Numbered from the stretch's first letter, positions 1 through 6,392 are shown. The stretch: DNA of 13,553 bases from Propionibacteriaceae bacterium (GCA_031265725.1 JAISCH010000016.1:1-13553), one strand, 5' to 3'. A program made the numbers and translations. The notes: generated from the letters alone by a model not told the origin.

Positions 1-38
1 AAATCAACTTCTCCTCAACCATGCCCCCAACCACCATA

Positions 39-65
39 AAACGGACAAACCAGACGAAACGGACA
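39..65. repeat. 9-bp direct repeat downstream of hipA
   Basis: AAACGGACA occurs at 39-47 and again, identically, at 57-65 (18-bp period), in a stretch poorer in GC than the genes around it. On the minus strand this is the T-rich sequence just past the candidate hipA terminator. Positions 1-132 hold no gene that I can support. The role of the repeat is unknown. Confidence 0.4.
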
Positions 66-100
66 CTGGCCATCACACCCTTGACTCTCTGATGGGCCAG
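66..100 (-). terminator. Candidate terminator hairpin of the hipBA operon
   Basis: CTGGCCATCA (66-75) pairs with TGATGGGCCAG (90-100): 10 base pairs with one bulged G and a 14-nt loop. It lies about 32 bp past the hipA stop. On the minus strand it is followed by a T-rich but interrupted stretch rather than a clean U-tract, which is common in GC-rich actinobacteria. It could also be a simple inverted repeat. Confidence 0.45.
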
Positions 101-132
101 CACAGCAACCTTGGTGAAAACTATCTGCTCAG

Positions 133-1395
133 CTAGACAATCGCCGCGCTGCCCAGCGCCTTGGCGCAGAGCTCAGCTACTCGGGGCAACATACGGTCTG
201 CCAACTCGGATTTCTCGGGAGGCAAGTCTGGGGCGGAGACGGCATCCGACAAGGCGTCGGGAAGGGTGGAAGCTATGTGGTGGACAATCTCGACGGCGCG
301 GTCGGGTTGAAAGCCTGCTTTTCCGGCCAGTTCGGCCCAGTGCTCGTCTCGGATAGTTCCAAACCGATTGTGGCCGGAGATTTTCACGGCCAGTTCATTC
401 AAACCGGATCTTGTGTTGAAGTCGTAGGGCATGGAGGAAGCCACGTCGTATAGCGGGGCGAGCGTCACGATGCCCCCCAGCATCACCGAGAAGTTCTTCG
501 CATGCGAGTCTGGGGCTCCGATGAGGTAGTTGAAGGCGAAGTACGCCAAAAGCTGCGCCTGGGCGTCCAGCCCGGCATTGTCTCCGACGAGAGTCAGCAT
601 GTCCAACGCAGTCGGGCCACCATCGGACTGGTACTTGTTCTCCGGCATGACCGCCAGCGCCTGACATAGATCCTCTTGGTGCAGCCGCGAAACCGCCCCA
701 TCGGATGCGATCTGGCGGTCGTACCTCTCAACGACGATGGCCGGCTCGTCACCAAACTGCCAATACTCGGTCTTGGCGGCAGGCAGCCCAAGGTTTGCCG
801 CAGCCTTCATGCAGATGTGCTCGTTGAGTGCCTGCAGGCGGAAGCCTGAGACCCCGCTCTTGAAGATATGAGTCGTGGGAGCCGACCCAGTGGCCGCAGC
901 CCAGCCGCCCTCCATTCTGGCTAGGGCGAACTTCGACTGCGCACCGGCAAGCGACCACGTCTCGCCCCAGGCCGTCCAGCCGTCCTCCGGGTTGGTGCGC
1001 AGCCGCTCCAGACGGCGGGCGATCTGGGCCTCGTCCAAGGGGAGCAACTCGCCGGGCCGACCCAATACCTCGTCCACCCGCCCAGGGTCGCAGAACTGGA
1101 CGGCCCCGGCGCAATCGAGGCCGACATGGGTGAGTAGCGCGAACGGGTTTCGCGGCGAGACCGAGAATCTGCGCCCCAGCCGCACCCTCTCGTCGGAGTT
1201 GTCGGGGAGTAGCCCTTCCAGATACGGGTCGATTGCGCGATAACCATGCGTCCTTTGTGCTATTGGCATGGATAGTGAGAGTGGAACGGTACTGGGATCG
1301 GACGCATACTTCAACTCCCGTCTACCGGTGTTTGCCTGCGTGACGACCGCGACCTCGCGGCCATCAAGAAGCACAGACAATTGCTTGTCAGCCAT
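133..1395 (-). CDS. hipA: HipA family serine/threonine kinase toxin
   Basis: Likely toxin of a HipBA type II toxin-antitoxin pair. In E. coli, HipA phosphorylates glutamyl-tRNA synthetase and causes growth arrest; the target here is unknown. The 420-residue protein matches the family length (about 440) and keeps its marks: glycine-rich loop SLAGAQSKFAL (148-158), whose serine corresponds to the autophosphorylated Ser150 of E. coli HipA; ATP-binding lysine in THIFK (about 179); VVERYDR (about 221-227); KYQSDGGP (about 254-261); catalytic loop PDSHAKNFS with Asp296; and metal-binding LYDVASS with Asp317. The N-terminal HipA_N part (about 1-110) is present. I chose the ATG at 1395: it overlaps the hipB stop as ATGGCTGA and has GGTGGA four bases upstream. 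A GTG at 1404 sits inside that ribosome binding site. All key kinase residues are present, so the enzyme looks intact. Confidence 0.9.
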   Translation of the reverse strand: MADKQLSVLLDGREVAVVTQANTGRRELKYASDPSTVPLSLSMPIAQRTHGYRAIDPYLEGLLPDNSDERVRLGRRFSVSPRNPFALLTHVGLDCAGAVQFCDPGRVDEVLGRPGELLPLDEAQIARRLERLRTNPEDGWTAWGETWSLAGAQSKFALARMEGGWAAATGSAPTTHIFKSGVSGFRLQALNEHICMKAAANLGLPAAKTEYWQFGDEPAIVVERYDRQIASDGAVSRLHQEDLCQALAVMPENKYQSDGGPTALDMLTLVGDNAGLDAQAQLLAYFAFNYLIGAPDSHAKNFSVMLGGIVTLAPLYDVASSMPYDFNTRSGLNELAVKISGHNRFGTIRDEHWAELAGKAGFQPDRAVEIVHHIASTLPDALSDAVSAPDLPPEKSELADRMLPRVAELCAKALGSAAIV

Positions 1396-1666
1396 CGGTT
1401 CCACCCCCAGCGAGCCAAGACGGCAGCGATGTCCTTGGCCGGGCGGGTGCGTCCACGACGGCGAATTGCTTGCCCAGCACAGCCAGGGCCTTCGATACCT
1501 TAGTGAACTCGGCGCCCCGGTTCTGGCCGTTCTCCACCATGCTGAGCCATCGTCTAGACACCCCGGCGCGCTCAGCCAACTCAGCTTGGGTCAACCTGGC
1601 GTCGAGCCGCGCCTGCCGCACAGCAGCCCCGAGTTGCTGAACTGTCCGAACCTCGTTCCTAATCAC
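1388..1666 (-). CDS. hipB: HipB-like XRE-family antitoxin and repressor
   Basis: A 92-residue DNA-binding protein directly upstream of hipA, overlapping it by 8 bp, so the two are probably translationally coupled. An XRE/Cro helix-turn-helix covers about residues 12-65, with the typical T-Q-x-x-L and recognition-helix segment LTQAELAERAGVSRRWLSMV and the following ENG. The C-terminal tail (about 73-92) is proline/glycine-rich and probably flexible, as in E. coli HipB. By family analogy it neutralises HipA and represses its own promoter. The start is GTG (1664-1666). No upstream in-frame start codon precedes the first upstream stop, and the ribosome binding site is weak, so a near-leaderless message is possible. 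The paired gene and the HTH make the call firm; the operator is inferred. Confidence 0.88.
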   Translation of the reverse strand: MIRNEVRTVQQLGAAVRQARLDARLTQAELAERAGVSRRWLSMVENGQNRGAEFTKVSKALAVLGKQFAVVDAPARPRTSLPSWLAGGGTDG

Positions 1667-1696
1667 AAATGTAACCGTATCTTCACAACAGCCAAA

Positions 1697-1758
1697 TGCG
1701 CAAGATTATGCGCAATAACTTATTGGGAACGTACCTGCGCAAAAGGTCTAGGTACCTA
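1697..1758 (-). promoter_or_regulatory. Candidate hipBA promoter with repeated operator-like sites
   Basis: Upstream of hipB, TGCGCAA occurs three times on the plus strand (1697-1703, 1709-1715, 1736-1742), the first two 12 bp apart. A minus-strand -10-like CATAAT (1710-1705) lies between and into the first two copies. Two palindromes are interleaved or nearby: AATAACTTATT (1714-1724) and TAGGTACCTA (1749-1758). No good -35 is visible. Repeats overlapping a -10 fit autorepression by HipB, but these are not the E. coli HipB sites (TATCC-N8-GGATA). Positions 1667-1804 hold no gene. Confidence 0.45.
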
Positions 1759-1804
1759 CCATCGTGATCGCTCGGGTGGCTGGGATCAAACTATTGGACG
1801 ACGG

Positions 1805-2917
1805 CTACTTGCTCAGTTTCTTTAGGGCGGCTTGGTACCAACTCGTCAGGTCGGAGAGCATTTCTGGGGCGGCTCCATCTTTGCTGCGGGAGAGTTTGCC
1901 GACCACGGCTAGGGCTTCTTCTTCGCCTAGTTTGTCTACGGCTACTTGGACGGCGAATTGGGAGAGGGCGTAGGCGGCGGCTACATCGTCTTTGTCACCG
2001 GCGAAGGCCGCGTCAACGGGGAGGCTGGCGGGGACGCCGTGGCGGACCAGGTAGGTCTCCACGATGGTCTGGTTGGAGGTGGCGGTGCTCTTGTACTGGC
2101 TGGCCGTCACCCATTCAGCCAAGCCCTCTGAGGCCCATAACGCGCCTGTGTCCAGGCAGGGCGACGAGGTGGAGGCGTGGACGGCCTCGTGCAGCATCAG
2201 CGCTTCGCCCACCTGGTCGGGCACTTCCAGGGAGGCCGGATTGATGACGATCCGGATCGCGCCGGACTCGCATTCAGTGGCCGCCGAGGAGATCACCGGG
2301 TCCATGTTCACCAAGCGCTGATACTCATGGGTGTCCCTGGGCAGCTCTACTACTAACTGCTGGTTCCAGTCGGCGTTCAAGTCGCCCATTTTGACCTTCT
2401 GGATCGCCACCACGGCGGCGGCCATCCGCTTCACCCAGACCTTTGCCTGGTCGTCGCTCACCCGCTCGGAGGCGATCAGCGTGCCGACCTTGTTGTTGCT
2501 CACCGTGATCTGCCCGTAAATCCAGATCGGCGGATTCTCCGCGTCGAACAACTCCATGATGAGGGTGCGCTCCCCCACCCTGACCATTCTGGGGGCGATG
2601 GTGTGGACCGAGGGCTGCCTAGACCCTTCCACTGACCAAGTGACTTTGAGTTTGTCGCCACCGGGCAGCGCAGCGAACGAGACATCATTCAATTCGGTGA
2701 GATTGTTGAACCATTGCTTCGCCAACCGCTGCCCAACGGTGGAACGGGCAAAATTCGCCTCGAACCCGGATTGGTCCTTGGCCCGGATGCTCTGGCTCAG
2801 CGCCGTAGCCAAAGCGCTTGAATCACAAGCCAATGGATCTGGACCAGGCGCGGTGCAAGCCCCGAAGAGCGTCAGGGCTAACAGGCTAAAAAAAACTCGC
2901 AGCGCCATGGGCTGCAT
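1805..2917 (-). CDS. Putative lipoprotein with gluzincin (peptidase MA-like) metalloprotease domain
   Basis: A 370-residue exported protein. From the ATG at 2917 it has a short basic N-terminus, a hydrophobic stretch and the lipobox-like LFGAC, with Cys21 as the probable lipidated residue (Phe at -3 is unusual but allowed). Residues about 30-130 loosely resemble the NTF2-like module of some actinobacterial secreted proteins. The zinc-protease signature is clear: HEAVH at 243-247, followed by WASEGLAEW, whose Glu264 is the likely third zinc ligand. That spacing is typical of gluzincins such as the peptidase MA group. The substrate is unknown, presumably envelope protein. It follows the NlpC/P60 gene by 7 bp, so the two are probably one operon. 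A TTG at 2932 would overlap the upstream stop but has a poor ribosome binding site. The protease call is good; the exact family is uncertain. Confidence 0.75.
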   Translation of the reverse strand: MQPMALRVFFSLLALTLFGACTAPGPDPLACDSSALATALSQSIRAKDQSGFEANFARSTVGQRLAKQWFNNLTELNDVSFAALPGGDKLKVTWSVEGSRQPSVHTIAPRMVRVGERTLIMELFDAENPPIWIYGQITVSNNKVGTLIASERVSDDQAKVWVKRMAAAVVAIQKVKMGDLNADWNQQLVVELPRDTHEYQRLVNMDPVISSAATECESGAIRIVINPASLEVPDQVGEALMLHEAVHASTSSPCLDTGALWASEGLAEWVTASQYKSTATSNQTIVETYLVRHGVPASLPVDAAFAGDKDDVAAAYALSQFAVQVAVDKLGEEEALAVVGKLSRSKDGAAPEMLSDLTSWYQAALKKLSK

Positions 2918-2924
2918 AACCCGC

Positions 2925-3941
2925 TCAGCCAATTATTCGCCGCGCCCCGGCGTAAGGGGCTGGATAGCTGTTCAAGGTCTGGATGACCAAGTCGGAACGA
3001 GTGTTGCGGGCATGGACGATCTTGCCGCCGCCGATATACATGCCGACATGGTGGACCGGGTGATACCAGAAGATCAGGTCGCCGGGCTTCAACTCGCTGC
3101 GGGAGACTGCGCGGCCAACCCGCGACTGGGCTTTGGACGAGTGTGGCAGCCGAATCCCGACACTGCGATAGGCGGCCAGCATCAGCCCGGAGCAGTCGAA
3201 ACCGTTCGGCCCGGAAGCTCCCCAGACGTACTGTCCGCGCTTCACCTTGGAGACCGCGTATTTGATCGCCCCGAGGACTTTCGCGTTCACCTCGTCGTCG
3301 GAGAGGCTGCTGATATCGAAGTCGGCGGAGCCGCCGTCAGCCTGGTCGAGATCAGCCAGGGCTTGCAGGCTGAGCTCGTCAACCAACTCTTTGGCCTCGC
3401 CCAACTTGCTCTTGATCTCGGTCTCCAACGCCGCGATCCGCTTCTCGTCGGCGTCCAGCGCCTCGACCTCGGCATTGAGAGTGCGCTGCATGTCGGACAG
3501 CGCGGCCTGTTGAAGCTGGTGCTCTTGCAGGGTGCTGTTCAAATTCTGATCGACCTTGTTGGCGGTGGAGATCTGGCCCAACAGCGCTTCCGGATCGGCA
3601 TCGGAGAAGATTCGCACACTGGGGTCGATGCCGCGTCCCTGGAATTGGATCAAGGCGATGGAACGCGCGTCCGCACTGAGCCGGTCGACCTCAGCCTGCT
3701 GCTCAGCGATGTCCTTGCGCAACTGGGCGACCCGGCGCTTGCCGTCCTCCAATTTGATCTTGGCCTCGTCGTAGTCCTCATCGATCTGGCTGGCCTCGAC
3801 CTCAAGCTGCTTGACCTTTTCCTTTGCCGCGTCTAGCTCACTCGGATCGGCGGTCGCAGTGGGGATGGAGAAGCTGGCGAACATCAGCGTCACAGCAGTC
3901 AGCAGGGCGAATAGAACCCGGACCACGCAACTACGACGCAT
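2925..3941 (-). CDS. Secreted NlpC/P60 peptidoglycan endopeptidase, RipC-like
   Basis: A 338-residue cell-wall hydrolase, probably cutting within peptidoglycan stem peptides. A Sec signal peptide (1 to about 31, cleaved after TATA) is followed by a long coiled coil (about 34-200, rich in Glu, Lys, Gln, Leu) and a linker. The C-terminal NlpC/P60 domain (about 222-338) has catalytic Cys250 in FDCSG, His298 in HHVGMYIGG and a third polar residue, His310, in IVHAR. The coiled coil plus C-terminal NlpC/P60 matches RipC/CwlO-type hydrolases, where the coiled coil interacts with or is activated by FtsEX; that partner is inferred here. I chose the ATG at 3941 because AGGAG lies nine bases upstream and a proper signal peptide follows at once. 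The frame stays open to 4046, but that extension would bury the signal peptide. It diverges from the exonuclease gene, as Rv2190c does from Rv2191. Confidence 0.9.
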   Translation of the reverse strand: MRRSCVVRVLFALLTAVTLMFASFSIPTATADPSELDAAKEKVKQLEVEASQIDEDYDEAKIKLEDGKRRVAQLRKDIAEQQAEVDRLSADARSIALIQFQGRGIDPSVRIFSDADPEALLGQISTANKVDQNLNSTLQEHQLQQAALSDMQRTLNAEVEALDADEKRIAALETEIKSKLGEAKELVDELSLQALADLDQADGGSADFDISSLSDDEVNAKVLGAIKYAVSKVKRGQYVWGASGPNGFDCSGLMLAAYRSVGIRLPHSSKAQSRVGRAVSRSELKPGDLIFWYHPVHHVGMYIGGGKIVHARNTRSDLVIQTLNSYPAPYAGARRIIG

Positions 3942-3950
3942 AAACAACTG

Positions 3951-3955
3951 CTCCT
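3951..3955 (-). promoter_or_regulatory. Ribosome binding site of the NlpC/P60 gene
   Basis: AGGAG on the minus strand, nine bases before the ATG at 3941. It decides the start against the longer open frame that reaches 4046. Confidence 0.7.
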
Positions 3956-4000
3956 GTACTTGATTCCCTAGTGGAGAAAGGCTGAAGTAAACCTGAGAAA

Positions 4001-4030
4001 ACTCTAAGGGAAGTTGGGGTGCTAGCGCAA
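4001..4030 (-). promoter_or_regulatory. Candidate promoter of the NlpC/P60-lipoprotein operon
   Basis: The minus strand reads TTGCGC (4030-4025), an 18-bp spacer, then TAGAGT (4006-4001), a 4/6 match to the -10 consensus. Transcription would begin near 3994, giving a leader of about 50 nt. It matches sigma-70-type spacing only moderately. Confidence 0.35.
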
Positions 4031-4038
4031 CCCGCATC

Positions 4039-4069
4039 TTGACCACTCAGTCACTTTCCGCACTACTAT
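4039..4069 (+). promoter_or_regulatory. Possible promoter of the exonuclease gene
   Basis: TTGACC (4039-4044) and TACTAT (4064-4069) are separated by 19 bp, longer than ideal. It faces the exonuclease gene and would leave a leader of roughly 90-130 nt. Confidence 0.25.
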
Positions 4070-4103
4070 CGCTCTGCCAGCCAAACCGAACCCGCTCAAT
4101 TCT

Positions 4104-4119
4104 ACTTGGGCCGCCAAGT
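4104..4119. other. Small inverted repeat in the divergent intergenic region
   Basis: ACTTGG (4104-4109) and CCAAGT (4114-4119) form a perfect 6-bp stem around a 4-nt loop between the two divergent genes. It could be a regulator site or a leader hairpin. Apart from the candidate promoters, I see nothing else in 3942-4167. Confidence 0.35.
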
Positions 4120-4167
4120 GCCTGAGCCTGGATTGTCAGACAACTTAAGCGGTCGATTCCAAGGTGG

Positions 4168-5994
4168 GTGAACGAACGGTGTCCGGCCGGGCATCGGACC
4201 GCCCTTCGGGAAATGTCCCAGCCCCGGTCTACGCTGGGATATGTGATTCGGCAAGACTTGGGGAAAGCTGTCCGGCAGCCCCCGACACCACCCCTGCAGC
4301 CGACTTTCGCTGACTTGGGCGAGCCATTGTCCGAAGTCACCTTCTGCGTGGTCGACCTGGAGACGACTGGGACCGGCAAGGAGTCCGCCATCACTGAGAT
4401 TGGAGCAGTCAAGGTGCGCGGTGGCGAGGTCGTCGGCGAATTCCAGACCCTGATCAATCCGGGCAGCCACATCCCGGCCTCGATCACCGTGCTCACCGGG
4501 ATCTCCGATTCGATGATCGCTGACGCTCCCGGCCTGGAGAGCGTCTTCCCCAGCTTCCTGGCCTTCAGCGAGGGCTGCGTGTTCGTCGCCCACAATGCCA
4601 GTTTCGACATTGGATTCCTGAAACGGGCCAGCCTCCAGCTCGGCTACGAGTGGCCGAAGCCGGTCGTCATCGACACGGTGACGCTGGCCCGCCAAGCCTT
4701 GCTGCGCGACGAGGTGCCAAACTTCCGCCTGGGGACGCTGGCAAACCACTTCCACGCCCAGGCGACCCCCAACCACCGCGCCCTCGCGGATGCCCAGGCG
4801 ACGATGGACGTGCTGCACGGGTTAATGGAGCGAGCGGGCAGCTTCGGGGTGCTCACCTTGGAAGACCTGCAAGAGTTCAGCCACAGCCCCAAGCAGCGCC
4901 GGGCCAAACGCTGGCTGGCCGACGGCTTGCCGAAAGCGCCCGGCATCTACTGCTTCATCGCTGACCTGCCCAGCCGCTCCGGCGCTGTCCAGCGGCAAGT
5001 GCTCTACGTCGGGAAGAGCCGCAATATCTCTCGCCGGGTGCGCAGCTATTTCACCGCCGCCGAGACCCGGTCCCGCATAGACGAGCTGTTACGCATCGCA
5101 ACCGGAGTGGAGACGACGGTGTGCCGCACCGAGTTGGAGGCGGAGATTCTGGAATTGCGCCTGATCGCCACCCACGCGCCGCGCTACAACCGTCGTTCCA
5201 AATTCCCCCAGCGCCAGTCCTGGGTCAAACTCACCGACGAGGCCTTCCCCCAGCTGGCGATAGTGCGCAAGACCAAGCCGGGCGACACCTGCCTAGGCCC
5301 GTTCCGCAACACCGCCCAGGCCGAGGACGTGATCCGGGCGCTCTGCGACGCTTCCGGTTTGCGGCCCTGCAAGGCGAAGCTCAGCCTCAGCAAGCCCGCT
5401 CCGGCCTGCGCCCTGGCCGAATTGGGACGCTGCCCGGCCCCCTGCCAGTTGCGGATCAGCGCCGCCGACTACGCCGGGGCAGTGGACGCGGCGCGGGAAG
5501 CGATGACCAGCGATATCCGTCCGGCGCTGCGGGCCGCCCAGCCGAGTATCAGCGCGCTCACCGCCCAAGAACGCTTCGAGGAAGCCGCCGAAGTGGTCAA
5601 CCGGCTCGACACGCTGGCCCGCGCAGTTTTACGGCATCATCGGTTGGCCAGCCTGTCCGGCTGCGCGGAGATAGTCGCCGCCTGCCAGGGGGACGGCGGC
5701 TGGGAGATTCATGTGATCCGGCAGGGCCGGCTGGCCGCAGCGGCCCTCGCCAAGCCAGGCGAGTCACCGGTCACGGTGGCTGAGGCGGCCCTGGCCAGCG
5801 CCGACACCACCTTGGCAGGCAATCCGGCGTTGACCGAGGAAATCCAACTCATTGCGAACTGGTTGGAACGCCCCGGAGTGCGGCTGATCTCCATCACCGG
5901 CGACTGGTCCTGGCCGCTGCACATCGGCGTCGACTCGCTCAGCGCCGTGGTGTGGGGCGAGGACCAGCGCGACCCAGCCCCCAAGCGAAGTTAG
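4168..5994 (+). CDS. DEDD 3'-5' exonuclease fused to UvrC/Cho-like GIY-YIG nuclease
   Basis: A 608-residue fusion, probably acting in DNA repair. The N-terminal DnaQ-type exonuclease (about 55-225) has all DEDD motifs: VDLETTG (Asp63, Glu65), AHNASFD (Asp147) and HRALADA (His203, Asp208), making it DEDDh. A GIY-YIG domain follows (about 255-340), with PGIY, LYVGKS and Arg289/290, then Glu-rich TELEAEILE. Next come four cysteines, 401, 414, 422 and 426 (C-x12-C-x7-C-x3-C), much like the UvrC cluster reported to bind [4Fe-4S], and a UVR-like helix pair (about 461-483). No RNase H-like second nuclease or HhH region of full UvrC is present, so it resembles Cho or the N-terminal half of UvrC. The same fusion exists in Mycobacterium (Rv2191). 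The start is uncertain: GTG 4168 is used here, but ATG 4213 and GTG 4240 are in frame and the first about 45 residues carry no recognised domain. Confidence 0.88.
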   Translation: MNERCPAGHRTALREMSQPRSTLGYVIRQDLGKAVRQPPTPPLQPTFADLGEPLSEVTFCVVDLETTGTGKESAITEIGAVKVRGGEVVGEFQTLINPGSHIPASITVLTGISDSMIADAPGLESVFPSFLAFSEGCVFVAHNASFDIGFLKRASLQLGYEWPKPVVIDTVTLARQALLRDEVPNFRLGTLANHFHAQATPNHRALADAQATMDVLHGLMERAGSFGVLTLEDLQEFSHSPKQRRAKRWLADGLPKAPGIYCFIADLPSRSGAVQRQVLYVGKSRNISRRVRSYFTAAETRSRIDELLRIATGVETTVCRTELEAEILELRLIATHAPRYNRRSKFPQRQSWVKLTDEAFPQLAIVRKTKPGDTCLGPFRNTAQAEDVIRALCDASGLRPCKAKLSLSKPAPACALAELGRCPAPCQLRISAADYAGAVDAAREAMTSDIRPALRAAQPSISALTAQERFEEAAEVVNRLDTLARAVLRHHRLASLSGCAEIVAACQGDGGWEIHVIRQGRLAAAALAKPGESPVTVAEAALASADTTLAGNPALTEEIQLIANWLERPGVRLISITGDWSWPLHIGVDSLSAVVWGEDQRDPAPKRS

Positions 5995-6010
5995 GATACT
6001 TTAGGATACT
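5991..6010 (+). repeat. Perfect 10-bp tandem duplication spanning stop codon and RBS
   Basis: TTAGGATACT occurs twice back to back (5991-6000 and 6001-6010). The first copy contains the TAG stop of the exonuclease gene (5992-5994). The second supplies AGGA seven bases before the ATG at 6014. Each copy therefore carries a Shine-Dalgarno core. Confidence 0.8.
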
Positions 6011-6013
6011 TAC

Positions 6014-6292
6014 ATGATTACCGCGATTGTTTTCGTCAACGCCGACACCGCTCGTATCCCAGACGTGGCCCAACAGATCGCCGACCTCGACGGCGTCTCC
6101 GAAGTCTATTCCACCACCGGGAAGATCGACTTGATCGTGATGGTCCGGGTGAGTTCCATCGATAACGTGGCAGTGACGGTGGCCGATCAGCTCAACAAGA
6201 TTCCCGGCGTGCGCAGCACCGAGACCCATATCGCTTTCCGGGCCTACTCAGCCCTGGACATGGAAGCAGCGTTCTCCCTCGGCGCTGACTGA
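6014..6292 (+). CDS. Stand-alone Lrp/AsnC ligand-binding (RAM) domain protein
   Basis: A 92-residue protein equal to the C-terminal effector domain of Lrp/AsnC regulators without the N-terminal helix-turn-helix. It shows the alpha/beta ferredoxin-like pattern of the RAM domain: strand ITAIVFVNA, helix RIPDVAQQIADL, then GVSEVYSTTGKIDLIVMVRV, where the TG-x-x-D turn is the family hallmark, and a last strand around THIAFRAY. Such SraM-type proteins form dimers and higher oligomers and may bind amino acids; without an HTH it cannot be a conventional DNA-binding regulator. It starts 19 bp after the exonuclease stop with AGGA at good spacing, so co-transcription is likely. The full-length RAM fold with its own start argues for a real gene rather than a truncated regulator. 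The ligand and any partner regulator are unknown. Confidence 0.85.
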   Translation: MITAIVFVNADTARIPDVAQQIADLDGVSEVYSTTGKIDLIVMVRVSSIDNVAVTVADQLNKIPGVRSTETHIAFRAYSALDMEAAFSLGAD

Positions 6293-6345
6293 GCCGCCGA
6301 CGCATAACCACTGCACCGACGGCCACTGAATCAGCAAAGCGCCGA

Positions 6346-6387
6346 ACCTGCCTGGACGGACCCATTCCGCGACACCGCCCAGGCCGA
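6346..6387. pseudogene. Diverged duplicate of a piece of the exonuclease/UvrC-like gene
   Basis: ACCTGCCT (6346-6353) repeats 5287-5294 exactly. After a 4-nt longer gap, 6361-6387 matches 5298-5324 at 25 of 27 positions. In the intact gene this encodes part of TCLGPFRNTAQAE. Sequence just upstream (CAAAGCGCC before it, CAAGCCGGGCG in the gene) may extend the match. The 4-nt difference breaks the frame, so this copy is noncoding, and it sits between the convergent genes about 1 kb from its source. A chance match in GC-rich DNA is not fully excluded. Confidence 0.5.
6350..6384 (-). terminator. Candidate terminator hairpin of the giant surface protein gene
   Basis: On the minus strand, GCCTGGGCGG (6384-6375) pairs with CCGTCCAGGC (6359-6350): ten pairs including one G-U wobble, with a 15-nt loop. 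It begins 8 bp after the stop at 6393. On the plus strand the wobble becomes an A-C mismatch, so the hairpin serves the minus-strand gene better. There is no U-tract. The remaining part of 6293-6349 shows nothing I can name. Confidence 0.45.
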
Positions 6388-6392
6388 AGGTC

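Noticed and set aside
2556..3836. A 426-codon open frame on the plus strand opposite the lipoprotein and NlpC/P60 genes
   Set aside because: It crosses two well-supported minus-strand genes with clear catalytic motifs, has no recognisable domain, and is the kind of antisense frame common in GC-rich DNA.
3942..4046. A longer NlpC/P60 protein starting at 4046
   Set aside because: The extra 35 residues would precede a normal signal peptide, and AGGAG points to the ATG at 3941.
3942..4167. A c-di-AMP (ydaO-type) riboswitch ahead of the NlpC/P60 gene
   Set aside because: Such riboswitches do precede some actinobacterial wall hydrolases, but I find none of the conserved segments in the leader on the minus strand, and the likely leader is only about 50 nt.
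4102..4818. Minus-strand open frames over the exonuclease N-terminus
   Set aside because: They lie opposite the conserved DEDD motifs and show no domain or export signal.
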